The position numbers and the translations under genes were made by a program. From NCBI GenBank assembly GCA_036555065.1, contig DATBLZ010000099.1, positions 1-30,755 of the forward strand: 30,755 nt of DNA, read 5' to 3'. Under the pieces are notes generated by a model that was not told where the DNA came from, made no database searches, and saw only the letters and a program-made list of their open reading frames with translations. Shown here one piece after another: positions 7,045 to 15,505 of the stretch. Numbering within the stretch: the stretch's first letter is position 1; every line of letters starts with the position of its first letter. Source of the stretch: DATBLZ01 sp036555065 (lineage in GTDB: Bacteria > Pseudomonadota > Gammaproteobacteria > Steroidobacterales > Rariloculaceae).

Positions 7045-7877
7045 GCGAGACTCACGAGACCTCGTACCTCGAGTTCATTCCGGACGTGTCGACTGCGGCA
7101 GCGGGACTGCTGCGCGTCAACCTCATCGGTCTCGCGACCATCGTGCGGAAAGAGGTGCGCCGCGTCGTGCGTATCTGGGTGCAGACGATCATTCCGCCGG
7201 CGATCACGGTAACGCTCTACTTCATCATTTTCGGCAGCCTAGTCGGAGCGCGCGTCGGGGAGATGGACGGCGTCCCTTACATGACGTTCATTGCGCCGGG
7301 GCTCATCATGATGTCCGTCATCACGAACTCGTTCGGCAACGTCGTGTCGTCGTTCTTTTCCGGAAAGCTGCAACTGCATCTCGAGGAAATGCTCGTAGCA
7401 CCCTTGTCGTACTCGACGATCATCGTCGGCTACATGATCGGCGGAGTCGCCCGCGGGGCGCTCGTCGCGGCTCTCGTGACCGCGGTCGCGCTCTTCTTCA
7501 CGGATCTCGACATCCGGCATCCGTTCATCACGTTCGGCGTCATCTTGCTTACCGCGATGATCTTCTCGCTCGGCGGCATGCTCAATGCGCTTTTCGCGAA
7601 GAATTTCGACGACATCTCGATCATTCCGACGTTCGTCTTGACGCCGCTCACGTACCTCGGCGGAGTGTTTTTCTCGATATCCGATTTGCCCGCGATTTGG
7701 CAGGGAGTCGCGCTGGCAAATCCGATCCTGTACATGGTCAACGCCTTTCGCTACGGGATTCTCGGCACGTCCGACGTTTCGTTGACCGTGGCGTTCACGA
7801 TCATCGTCGGCTCTTTCGTCGCGCTATTCGCGCTCGTATCGATACTGCTCCACCGCGGTACGGGCATACGCGCGTAG
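7041..7877 (+). CDS. ABC-2-type exporter permease, YadH-like
   Basis: The inner-membrane partner of the preceding ATPase, 278 residues. After a cytosolic N-terminus (about 1-45) there are six hydrophobic segments, beginning with WVQTIIPPAITVTLYFIIFG. The central region has the ABC-2 coupling stretch SFFSGKLQLHLEEMLVAPLS, and near the end comes LTYLGGVFFSISDLPAIWQG, strongly conserved in YadH relatives. Its start codon overlaps the ATPase stop. No substrate-binding or periplasmic protein follows, as expected for this class. Confidence 0.92.
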   Translation: MSETHETSYLEFIPDVSTAAAGLLRVNLIGLATIVRKEVRRVVRIWVQTIIPPAITVTLYFIIFGSLVGARVGEMDGVPYMTFIAPGLIMMSVITNSFGNVVSSFFSGKLQLHLEEMLVAPLSYSTIIVGYMIGGVARGALVAALVTAVALFFTDLDIRHPFITFGVILLTAMIFSLGGMLNALFAKNFDDISIIPTFVLTPLTYLGGVFFSISDLPAIWQGVALANPILYMVNAFRYGILGTSDVSLTVAFTIIVGSFVALFALVSILLHRGTGIRA

Positions 7878-7925
7878 AGCCGGTCCGACCCACGCGGCCC
7901 AGAGGGCGCAGTTTGCGGTCGAGCG

Positions 7926-8510
7926 CTACTCTGCCGTCAAGATGAAGTCGCGGCCCTGCTGCTGCAGCACGACGCTGTCGGCGGCGATGCTCACGATGAG
8001 TGGGCCGTTCTGCACGCGCTGCCCCTGGCCGTAGCGAAATCCGTTGATGAACACGAAGCGTTGGTTCGCGTCTTCGCTGTAGGAAATCAGCTGCAGGCTG
8101 AGCTCGGGCAGCGGGACGCCGGAGGCGCGGGCCTCCGCGACCGTGGGAAGGCTGCCGCCGTCGGCGCGACGCTCGGTCGGCACGGAATCGGCGGGCCTCT
8201 TCGCTTCCGGAACGCTCGGCGTGGGCACGGCGCGAGGTTCGGCGTTGCCGCCGCTTGCGGACGTGGACGCAGGCGGCGCCTCGGTCGCCGCCGGGGGCGC
8301 TTCGAGCGCGCCGCGCTCGACTGTCTGCGTGCTTTGCCACCATGCGGCCGCGAGGCCGAGCAGGCCTACGCCCAAGACCGTCATGACGACCCAGACCCAG
8401 GGTGGGGCATGGCTCCGCGGCGCTGCCGGCGGCAGGTGAGCGAGGCTCGGCGTCGCCTCGCGCCGCCGCTCGCTCTCGGATTTCCGCAATGCATCGAGAA
8501 TGAAAGACAC
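7926..8510 (-). CDS. gspB: General secretion pathway protein GspB-like
   Basis: A 194-residue single-pass inner-membrane protein, probable partner of the ExeA-type ATPase encoded just upstream. It opens with the short cytosolic stretch MSFILDALRKSESERRRE that marks GspB/ExeB-type proteins, has one membrane segment at about 38-58, a Pro/Ala/Ser-rich periplasmic linker, and ends in a small domain (about 118-194) with LQLISYS and SVVLQQQGRDFIL, typical of the T2SSB domain. The start codon is GTG at 8510, one base after the ExeA stop. In Aeromonas the ExeAB complex helps the type II secretin assemble through peptidoglycan. No other secretion genes are in this window. Confidence 0.88.
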   Translation of the reverse strand: MSFILDALRKSESERRREATPSLAHLPPAAPRSHAPPWVWVVMTVLGVGLLGLAAAWWQSTQTVERGALEAPPAATEAPPASTSASGGNAEPRAVPTPSVPEAKRPADSVPTERRADGGSLPTVAEARASGVPLPELSLQLISYSEDANQRFVFINGFRYGQGQRVQNGPLIVSIAADSVVLQQQGRDFILTAE

Positions 8511-8511
8511 G

Positions 8512-10227
8512 TCAGCGTCGCTCGCTCAGTAACGGCACTTCCGGCGTGCCGAGCACGGCCTGCAGCGAGATCTGCGTCTCGACCCCGACGATGCCGTCGA
8601 TCTTGAGCTGCTCGCGGCGCTGGAATTCGCGGACTTTCTCGACGAGCGCGTCGTCGTAATGAAGCGGGTCGGCGCTCGCGAGCGTCAGACCGAAGACTCG
8701 CTGAATGCTGTCGCGCAGCCACAGCACGCTCTCGCTTCGCGAGCCGGGAAGAAGCGGGCTGTCCGCGAAGATCGGTCTCCACAGCACCAAGTTCTCCCCG
8801 TACCAATAGCGCGTGAGGTCGGCTATGCCGATGCGCGCGGTCTGGTCCTCGAAAGTCAGTGTGGCGCCTTCGAAGTCGAGCTGCGTCACGACGACATATC
8901 GGTCGCGGCCCGCGTCGTCGACGAGCGTGAGCATCGCCGGCCGATTGATCTTGCGCAGCTCGCCGACGGAACCGTGGTCCAACGTCAAGCACTGCAGTTG
9001 CTGATCGACGGCTTGTGCGCACGGCGCGCCTCCCGCGGGATCGTACGTCGCCTGCCACGCCCCGAAGAGCGTGTGGAGGACTGGCGTTGAGTCTGCCCCG
9101 TACGCGGCGTCGGCCAAGAGCGCGGCGAGCGCAGTCGGCTCCTCGACGGTATGTGCCTGCGCAGCGCCCGCGTCGGGCGGCGCCGCGTCGGTCGCATTCA
9201 CGGCGGACAGCGTCGCCTCGGCCACCGGAACTGCGACCGGATTTTGCGCGCCGGCGGCGGTTACTTCAGGCGCGAGCGACTCTGCGACGCCGCTCGCGGC
9301 CGGGGGCGCGACGAGCGCGGTCGCAGGCGCGGTAGCGGGCGGGTCGCGTTGCGTCCCCGTCGCCAAAACGAGCGCGACTAGACCCAAAGCGACGGCTGCC
9401 CAGGGCCAGAGCGGGCCGCGCCGCTTGCCGAAAACTTCGCGCGCAGCGTGCTTCACGAGGCCACGGTCGATCGCGCTCTGCTCTTGCGTGTACGCCGCGA
9501 GCAGCGTGCGATCGGCGACGACATTGATTAGCCGGGGTATGCCGCCGGAGTCCTTATAGAGCTGCCGCAATGCTCCGGGCTTGAATATCTCGCGCTGCGC
9601 TCCGGCGACGCGGAGGCGGTGGCGTACGTAGCCGGCGGTCTCCTGCGCGCTCAAGGGCTCGAGGTGGTAGCGGCCGGTCACGCGCTGCGCGACTTGCCGC
9701 ATCTCCGGACGGCCGAGCATGTCGCGGAGCTCGGGTTGCCCGATCAATATGATTTGCAGGAGCTTCTGCTTGGGCGTCTCGAGATTCGTGAGCAGCCGCA
9801 CCTGCTCGATGAGCTCGGGCGCGAGCGTCTGCGCTTCGTCGATCATCAAGACGATGCGCCGGCCCTCGGCATTCGCGCGCAAGAGCTCGGCATTGAGAGT
9901 ATCGACGAGCGCCTTGACCGAACGGTCCGCAGGCAAGCAGATGCGCAGCTCCTCGCAGATCGATTGCAGGAGCTCTTGCGGCGAGAGCCGCGGGTTCAAG
10001 ATCAGGGCGACCTCGGCCTTGTCGGGCAGCTGCTCGAGGACGCTGCGAATCAGCGTGGTCTTGCCCGTGCCGACTTCGCCCGTGAGCTGAATGAAGCCGC
10101 TGCTCTCGGAGATGCCGTAGAGAAGATGCGCGAGCGCGTCGGCGTGACGTGGGCTGAGGTAGAGGTATCGTGGATCCGGCGTGATCGAGAAGGGCTTCTC
10201 GTTGAGCCCAAAGAAGTCCGCGTACAC
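8512..10227 (-). CDS. gspA: ExeA/GspA-type ATPase with peptidoglycan-binding domain
   Basis: A 571-residue membrane ATPase of the ExeA family, thought to work with GspB in secretin assembly through the cell wall. The N-terminus VYADFFGLNEKPFSITPDPR is the family signature. Walker A GEVGTGKTT lies at 50-58 and Walker B IVLMIDEAQ at 125-133, within an AAA domain to about residue 265. One membrane segment (about 272-290), an Ala/Pro-rich linker, a middle periplasmic domain and a C-terminal peptidoglycan-binding repeat (VREFQRREQLKIDGIVGVET) follow. The GTG at 10227 gives exactly the family start; it lies 2 bases after the lipoprotein stop. An open frame extends to 10665 but overlaps the lipoprotein gene and is rejected. 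Confidence 0.92.
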   Translation of the reverse strand: MYADFFGLNEKPFSITPDPRYLYLSPRHADALAHLLYGISESSGFIQLTGEVGTGKTTLIRSVLEQLPDKAEVALILNPRLSPQELLQSICEELRICLPADRSVKALVDTLNAELLRANAEGRRIVLMIDEAQTLAPELIEQVRLLTNLETPKQKLLQIILIGQPELRDMLGRPEMRQVAQRVTGRYHLEPLSAQETAGYVRHRLRVAGAQREIFKPGALRQLYKDSGGIPRLINVVADRTLLAAYTQEQSAIDRGLVKHAAREVFGKRRGPLWPWAAVALGLVALVLATGTQRDPPATAPATALVAPPAASGVAESLAPEVTAAGAQNPVAVPVAEATLSAVNATDAAPPDAGAAQAHTVEEPTALAALLADAAYGADSTPVLHTLFGAWQATYDPAGGAPCAQAVDQQLQCLTLDHGSVGELRKINRPAMLTLVDDAGRDRYVVVTQLDFEGATLTFEDQTARIGIADLTRYWYGENLVLWRPIFADSPLLPGSRSESVLWLRDSIQRVFGLTLASADPLHYDDALVEKVREFQRREQLKIDGIVGVETQISLQAVLGTPEVPLLSERR

Positions 10228-10229
10228 GC

Positions 10230-10715
10230 CTACTGCACGTCGATCGTCACGACGTCCGAAATGAGCGGTGGGTCGTGCGGCACGTGCAGCTCGTCGGCGA
10301 GGAGGAGCTGCAGCGTGTGTCTGCCCGGCGTCAGCGTCACCGTCGTCTCCGTCTGCCCGCCGCCGAAATGTACGTGTGTCGCGTCGGCCGGGATCGGCTG
10401 GTCGAGCGGCGGGGGCGGCGTGTCGATGAGGAGATGATGGTGGCCAGTATTCTCTTTCACGATACCGGCAGGGGCGACACCCGCGCCCGCGAGCCCGAAT
10501 ACGACGCGCACGGGGCTCGAGACGGTTTCGCCGTCGCGCGGCGAGATGATGTAGACGCGCGCGCCGGCAGGCGATGGTTTGCGGGCGAGGCTCGGAGCGG
10601 GCGCAGCGGTCGCGGCCGCCGGCGGTGCGGCGGTCGCCGGCGCGTTCTCGGTCTCTCGGCTGCACGCCGACAGCAGCACTGCGAAACTGACGATGAGGCT
10701 CAAACGTGTCGACAT
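10230..10715 (-). CDS. Lipoprotein with DUF4399-like domain
   Basis: A 161-residue predicted lipoprotein. The signal peptide ends in a lipobox, LLSAC, with Cys18 as the lipid-modified residue. An Ala/Pro-rich tether (about 20-48) leads to a beta-rich domain with VYIISPRDGETVSSPVRV, GHHHLLIDTP and HVHFGGGQTETTVTL, a pattern I recognise from DUF4399 proteins. The three adjacent histidines and the later HVHF could bind metal, but that is inference. GAGGAGA 5 bases before the ATG is a strong ribosome site. Its stop lies 2 bases before the exeA-type start, so it is probably co-transcribed with the secretion-accessory genes; whether it works with them is unknown. Confidence 0.85.
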   Translation of the reverse strand: MSTRLSLIVSFAVLLSACSRETENAPATAAPPAAATAAPAPSLARKPSPAGARVYIISPRDGETVSSPVRVVFGLAGAGVAPAGIVKENTGHHHLLIDTPPPPLDQPIPADATHVHFGGGQTETTVTLTPGRHTLQLLLADELHVPHDPPLISDVVTIDVQ

Positions 10716-10775
10716 AAAGGTCTCCTCGCGCGACCCCGGTGCCCCGGCGCCTTCACTCTAGCATAGGGGCCTGCG

Positions 10776-13202
10776 TCAACGGGCGAGCTCGTCGGGGGCG
10801 AAATCGTCGACGCCGGTCAAAGCCATGACGCGCGCGTCGAACGTGCGAATCGCCCGCGCCTCGTCCGAGTTGATGACCCCCTTGCGCTCGGCCTCGTCGA
10901 TCTGGCCCGGCGTATCCTCGCGCTCGATTTGCCCCGCTCGCTTGGCATCGAATACGCGCCGCTCGAGCGGCTTGACGCTCTCAGCCATTTCGAGCGCTTC
11001 CTGCAGCAGGCCCATGGGGTTCCCGGGCTCGACGGCCGTATACGCGCAGTCGGCGAGGCGCCGCCGCGACTCGGTCGGATTGATCATGAGCTCCGCGATC
11101 TCTTGGCCGAGCACGTCGGACGGCGCCGAGTAGGTCCGGCCGCGCGGAAAGATCGCGAGCCTCAGGAGTGCCGCGACGAACCGGTTCGGAAAGTTGCGCA
11201 GCAGCCCGTGGAGCTGCTCCTGGGTTCTGTAGAGCAAGGTGCGGCACGACCACTCGACCAACGGCAAATCGGCCGCCGGCTCGCCTTGGTCGCGATAGTG
11301 CTTGAGCACCATCGAGGCAAGGTAGAGGTAGCTCAGCACATCGCCGAGCCGCGCCGACAAGAGCTCCTTGCGCTTGAGCTCGCCGCCCATCGTCAACATC
11401 GCCGCGTCGGCGGCGAGCGCAAAGGAAGCGCTGAACCGGTTTATCTGTTGGTAGAACCGGCGCTGCCGACCGATTGCCGGAACCTCCGTGAATAGAGCAA
11501 GCGTGAGCGCCATGACGAACGAGCGCACGGCGTTCGACAGCGCGTAACCGATATGCTTGAAGAGGAGCTCGTCGAACTTCTCGAGACCTCGTGCCGCATC
11601 CGGGTCGCGGACGGCATCCATCTCCGGGCGCACGAACGGATGGCAGCGTACCGCGCCCTGGCCGAAGATGATGAGGTTGCGCGTGAGGATGTTCGCGCCC
11701 TCGACCGTAATTGCAATCGGCACGGACTCGTAGTTCCGCGCGAGATAGTTCTTCGGCCCGAGCATGATGGCTTTGCCGCCGTGGACGTCCATCGCGTCGT
11801 TCGCGACGGTACGGGCCATCTCGGTGTTGTGGTACTTGAGGATCGCCGACGCGACGGCAGGCTTCTCGCCGTTATTGAGCGCCGTGCATGTGACACGGGA
11901 AGCGGCGGTCATCGTGTAGGTCGTGCCCGCCATGCGCGCGAGCGCTTCGCCGACGCCGTGGAACTTGCCGATCGGCAGGCCGAACTGCCGGCGGATTCTT
12001 GCGTACGCGCCGGCCGCATAGACGCTCGCGATCGCTCCGCCCAATGCGTTGCTCGGCAGCACGATGCTCCGGCCGACCGCGAGCTGCTGCACGAGCATGC
12101 GCCAGCCATGCCCCGCGAGCTTCGGCCCGCCGATGATGTAGTCGAGGGGCACGAAAACGTCGCGGCCGCGCGTCGGGCCGTTTTGAAACGGAATGTTGAT
12201 CGGGAAGTGGCGACGGCCGATCTCGATTCCCGGGAGGCGCGTCGGTATGAGCGCTGCCGTGATGCCGTATTCGTCGCGCTCGCCCATCAAATGATCGGGA
12301 TCGTAGAGCTTGAACGCGAGACCGAGCACCGTGGCGATCGGCGCGAGCGTGATGTAGCGCTTCTCCCAGTTCAAGCGAATGCCGACGATCTCCTTGCCTT
12401 CGAACGATCCGCGGCACACGACGCCCGTATCGACGATGGCCGTCGCGTCGGATCCCACACGCGGCGACGTGAGCGCAAAGCAAGGCACCTCGGCGCCGCT
12501 GGCCAAGCCCGGGAGCCAACGTTGCTTCTGCTCCTCCGTGCCGTAGTGCAGTAAGAGCTCGGCGGGGCCGAGCGAGTTCGGCACGCCGACCGTCGAGGCG
12601 ACGGTTGCGCTTCGCGACGAGATCTTCGTGAGCACCATGGAGCTTGCGAGCGGCGAGAATCCGCGGCCGCCGTACGCCTTCGGGATGATCAGCGCGAAAA
12701 AGCCCTTTTGCTTGATGAAGTCCCAGAGCGCCGGCGGCATGTCGGCGAGCTCATGCGTGATCTGCCAGTCGTCGATCATGCGGCAGAGCTCTTCGGTCGG
12801 CCCGTCGAGAAACGCCCGCTCCTCTTCGGTCAACCGCGGCTCGGGCAGCTCGAGGAGCTTTCGCCAATTGGGGATGCCCGAAAACAGCTCACCCTCCCAC
12901 CAGACGTTGCCGGCCTCGAGCGCTTCTTGCTCGGTTCTCGACATGCTCGGCAGCATGCGCCGGTAAACGGCGAGCATCCCGCGGCTCACGAGCGGGCGGC
13001 GCCACTCCTTGATGTTGAATGCGAGCAGGACGGCAAACGGAACCCACAGAATCGTCAACACCACGACGCCGCCGTCGCCGAGCCAGCTATAGGCGAGCAG
13101 CGCGAGACCGAGAATCAGCGTCGCGGTGCTCAAATCGGTGCGTCGATAAATGAGCGCGAGTGGCGCCACGATGAGGACGAGCAGCCAGATTGCGGTGCTC
13201 AC
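10776..13202 (-). CDS. fadE: Acyl-CoA dehydrogenase, FadE type
   Basis: The first oxidative enzyme of fatty-acid beta-oxidation, converting acyl-CoA to trans-2-enoyl-CoA with FAD. The 808-residue length matches the large FadE subfamily (about 815 in E. coli) rather than the 400-residue soluble enzymes. Two hydrophobic segments occupy about residues 1-52, as in FadE. The catalytic region is recognisable by FFALIIPKAYGGRGFSPLA, VPCFALTSPRVGSDA, LNWEKRYITLAP, YARIRRQFGLPIGKFHGV and ITVEGANILTRNLIIFGQGA. The C-terminal extension is the FadE-specific domain. The start codon is GTG. It lies 12 bases after malate dehydrogenase on the same strand, so the two are likely co-transcribed. Confidence 0.95.
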   Translation of the reverse strand: MSTAIWLLVLIVAPLALIYRRTDLSTATLILGLALLAYSWLGDGGVVVLTILWVPFAVLLAFNIKEWRRPLVSRGMLAVYRRMLPSMSRTEQEALEAGNVWWEGELFSGIPNWRKLLELPEPRLTEEERAFLDGPTEELCRMIDDWQITHELADMPPALWDFIKQKGFFALIIPKAYGGRGFSPLASSMVLTKISSRSATVASTVGVPNSLGPAELLLHYGTEEQKQRWLPGLASGAEVPCFALTSPRVGSDATAIVDTGVVCRGSFEGKEIVGIRLNWEKRYITLAPIATVLGLAFKLYDPDHLMGERDEYGITAALIPTRLPGIEIGRRHFPINIPFQNGPTRGRDVFVPLDYIIGGPKLAGHGWRMLVQQLAVGRSIVLPSNALGGAIASVYAAGAYARIRRQFGLPIGKFHGVGEALARMAGTTYTMTAASRVTCTALNNGEKPAVASAILKYHNTEMARTVANDAMDVHGGKAIMLGPKNYLARNYESVPIAITVEGANILTRNLIIFGQGAVRCHPFVRPEMDAVRDPDAARGLEKFDELLFKHIGYALSNAVRSFVMALTLALFTEVPAIGRQRRFYQQINRFSASFALAADAAMLTMGGELKRKELLSARLGDVLSYLYLASMVLKHYRDQGEPAADLPLVEWSCRTLLYRTQEQLHGLLRNFPNRFVAALLRLAIFPRGRTYSAPSDVLGQEIAELMINPTESRRRLADCAYTAVEPGNPMGLLQEALEMAESVKPLERRVFDAKRAGQIEREDTPGQIDEAERKGVINSDEARAIRTFDARVMALTGVDDFAPDELAR

Positions 13203-13214
13203 GACGGCTTGGTC

Positions 13215-14204
13215 CTACAAGAGTGCAGCGACGCCCGCGCGCTCGTCACGAAGCTCGTTGTCAGTCGCATCGAGCCGAGCGCGTGCGAACTCGTCTATGT
13301 TGAGGCCGCGCACGATTTCGTACTTACCCTTCTTGCATCTGACGGGATAGGAATAGACGACGCCTTCCTTGATTCCGTAGCTGCCGTCGGACGCGACCGC
13401 CATGCTGACCCAATCTTTGTCCGCTGTGCCGAGCGCCCAGTCGCGCACGTGATCGATCGCTGCCGAGGCCGCGGAAGCCGCCGAGGACGCACCGCGCGCC
13501 TTGATGATCGTAGCACCCCGTTGCTGGACCTTCGGTATGAATTCGCGCTCGTACCATTCCCGCGACACGACGCTAAGCGCCGGCTTCTTCGCGACCGTGG
13601 CATGGGCGAGGTCCGGGAATTGGGTTGCGGAATGGTTTCCCCAGACGATCACGCCGGTGACGTCGGTGACCGACTTGCCGGTTTTCGCTGCGAGCTCTGC
13701 TCTCGCACGGTTGTGATCGAGGCGCGTCATCGCCGTGAAATTGCGCGGATCGAGATCTTTCGCGTTCTCGCGCGCAATGAGCGCGTTCGTGTTCGCCGGG
13801 TTGCCGACGACGAGGACCTTGACGTTATGGCTCGCCACGGCACTCAACGCCCTTCCCTGAGCGGAGAAAATTCGGGCGTTCGCGAGCAGTAGATCTTTGC
13901 GCTCCATTCCAGGGCCGCGTGGGCGTGCGCCGACGAGAAGCGCGAAATCGGCATCGCGAAACGCCACTTCGCCGCGGTCCGTTACGACGACGCCTTGCAG
14001 CTGCGCGAACGCGCAGTCGTCGAGCTCCATCGCAACGCCTTCGAGCGCGCCCATGGCCTGCGGGATTTCGAGCAACGACAGGCTAACGGGCTGATCCGCC
14101 CCGAGCATTTGCCCCGACGCGATGCGGAATGCGAGCTGATAACCGATCTGCCCCGCGGCGCCGGTGATGGCGACCCGCAGCGGCTTCTTTTTGCGCGTAG
14201 TCAT
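13215..14204 (-). CDS. mdh: Malate dehydrogenase
   Basis: An NAD-dependent enzyme of the citric acid cycle that interconverts malate and oxaloacetate. The 329-residue protein has the Rossmann loop TGAAGQIGYQL (14-24), the substrate loop GARPRGPGMERKDLL (92-106), VVGNPANTN (132-140), the Asp163/Arg166 pair in RLDHNRA and the catalytic His191 in GNHSATQFPD. This is the longer, cytosolic-like MDH form found in many beta- and gammaproteobacteria. The ATG at 14204 gives the family N-terminus. A TAGAAT hexamer at 14251-14256 on the minus strand suggests its own promoter between pspF and mdh. fadE follows after 12 bases. Confidence 0.96.
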   Translation of the reverse strand: MTTRKKKPLRVAITGAAGQIGYQLAFRIASGQMLGADQPVSLSLLEIPQAMGALEGVAMELDDCAFAQLQGVVVTDRGEVAFRDADFALLVGARPRGPGMERKDLLLANARIFSAQGRALSAVASHNVKVLVVGNPANTNALIARENAKDLDPRNFTAMTRLDHNRARAELAAKTGKSVTDVTGVIVWGNHSATQFPDLAHATVAKKPALSVVSREWYEREFIPKVQQRGATIIKARGASSAASAASAAIDHVRDWALGTADKDWVSMAVASDGSYGIKEGVVYSYPVRCKKGKYEIVRGLNIDEFARARLDATDNELRDERAGVAALL

Positions 14205-14273
14205 GTCGGCGAGTGGACCTGAGGGAACGTCGATGGCCGGGCGGCGCGAAATTCTAGCACGGGGTCGCGGGCC

Positions 14274-15314
14274 TCATGGCCGCGTCGGGCCCTGCCGCTC
14301 GGGGAGCGAGTGCTTCTTGAGCAGCCCACGAAATTGGTGGTAGCTCAAACCGAGAAGGTCCGCCGCGATGGTCTGCTTGAACTGCGCGCGCTCGAGCGCA
14401 AGGCTCAAGATATCGTGCTCATATGCATGGATCGCGGCGCGAAAATCGCTCGGCAACGGCAGCGTCAGCTTCGGGCCGTCGGCAAGCGACGGAGTGGATC
14501 CATTCGCCTCCGGCTCGGCGTCCGGCGTGTAGGGCGACGCGAACGGATCGAAGAGAATCTGCTCGACGGGCTTCGTCGGGTCTTCGACGCGGTACACGCT
14601 GCGCTCGACGGCGTTCTTGAGCTCACGGACGTTGCCGGGCCAAGCGTACTCCCGAAGCGCGGCTGCGGCGCCTTGGCCGAAGCCTGCAAACACGGGGCGT
14701 TTGAGCTCGCTCGTGATGTTCACGGCAAAGTGATACGCCAACGTCGGAATGTCTTCGGGGCGGGCGCGCAGCGGCGGCACGTGAATGACGTCGAATGCGA
14801 GTCGGTCCAGGAGATCCGGCCGGAAGCGGCCGTTCGTTGCGAGCTTCGGAAGGTTGTCGTTCGTGACGCCGACGATGCGCACGTCGGTCGCGACCGTCTC
14901 GCTGCCGCCGACGCGCTGGATCTCGCCGTATTCGATGACGCGGAGGATCTTTTCCTGCATCCGCAGGGGGATCGTGCCGAGCTCGTCGAGCACGAGAGTG
15001 CCGCTGTTCGCTTGCTCGAAGCAGCCGATGTGGCGGCGGTTTGCGCCCGTGAATGCCCCGGCCTCGTGGCCGAAGAGCTCCGACTCGAGCAGGCTTTCGG
15101 TGAGCGCCGCGCAGTTGACTTTGACGAGCTTTTGCCCCCAACGCGCCGAGAGATAGTGGAGGCGTGCGGCGATGAGCTCCTTGCCGGTGCCGCGCTCGCC
15201 GATCACGAGCACGGGCTTCGCGAGCTCGGCCGCCTGCGAAACGTGCTCGAGCATCGCGAGGAACGCCGGGGCTTCCCCGATCATTCCCTGGGTTTCGGGT
15301 CTGACGGCACTCAT
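14274..15314 (-). CDS. pspF: PspF, sigma54-dependent activator of the phage shock operon
   Basis: An enhancer-binding AAA+ protein that activates sigma54 promoters of the psp genes and is held off by PspA. It lacks a receiver domain, as PspF does, and begins almost directly with the AAA+ module. Walker A GERGTGKE is at 39-46, the sigma54-contact loop GAFTGA at 86-91, then GTLVLDELGTIPL (Walker B), RADL-type FRPDLLDRLAFDV, and WPGNVRELKNAVERSVYR. The C-terminal helix-turn-helix reads AADLLGLSYHQFRGLLKKH, nearly the E. coli PspF text. I use the ATG at 15314; the ATG at 15332 adds six residues, and neither has a clear ribosome site. It is divergent from pspA, the standard arrangement. Confidence 0.95.
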   Translation of the reverse strand: MSAVRPETQGMIGEAPAFLAMLEHVSQAAELAKPVLVIGERGTGKELIAARLHYLSARWGQKLVKVNCAALTESLLESELFGHEAGAFTGANRRHIGCFEQANSGTLVLDELGTIPLRMQEKILRVIEYGEIQRVGGSETVATDVRIVGVTNDNLPKLATNGRFRPDLLDRLAFDVIHVPPLRARPEDIPTLAYHFAVNITSELKRPVFAGFGQGAAAALREYAWPGNVRELKNAVERSVYRVEDPTKPVEQILFDPFASPYTPDAEPEANGSTPSLADGPKLTLPLPSDFRAAIHAYEHDILSLALERAQFKQTIAADLLGLSYHQFRGLLKKHSLPERQGPTRP

Positions 15315-15447
15315 GGCGCCGCTTTTTATCATCAGTTGAGGAGAAGCGCCATTACTTGGCTTTTTTTGCTAACCTGCTTACGTGAGGCGCGCGGCGCACC
15401 CATGCGGAAGTGAGCGGTATTTCAAGCAGTTACGCGGCGCGAAGTCC

Positions 15448-15465
15448 ATGGCACGGAAGCTGCTA
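15448..15465 (+). promoter_or_regulatory. Sigma54 (-24/-12) promoter of pspA
   Basis: TGGCACG-GAAG-CTGCT at 15449-15464 matches the sigma54 consensus TGGCACG-N4-TTGCT except for one base, with the invariant GG (15450-15451) and GC (15462-15463) 12 bases apart. Transcription would start near 15475, about 30 bases before the pspA ATG at 15506. PspF, the expected activator, is encoded divergently; its upstream sites should lie between 15333 and 15440, but I cannot define them. Confidence 0.85.
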
Positions 15466-15505
15466 GAGAGCGCTCGACTCGTAATGCACACAAGGGTGGT
15501 TTGCC

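Noticed and set aside
10228..10665. N-terminal extension of the ExeA-type protein
   Set aside because: The extension overlaps the lipoprotein gene out of frame and is Arg/Ala-rich; the family start is the GTG at 10227.
11553..12554. 333-codon plus-strand frame
   Set aside because: It is antisense to the fadE catalytic region; composition is that of a shadow.
12708..13892. 394-codon plus-strand frame
   Set aside because: It is antisense to fadE and mdh and spans their junction; no recognisable protein features.
15356..15370. TTGGC-T-run-TTGCT as a sigma54 promoter
   Set aside because: GG-GC spacing is 10 instead of 12 bases; the element at 15449-15464 is correctly spaced and closer to pspA.
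14310..15413. 367-codon plus-strand frame
   Set aside because: It is antisense to the whole of pspF, whose motifs are unmistakable.
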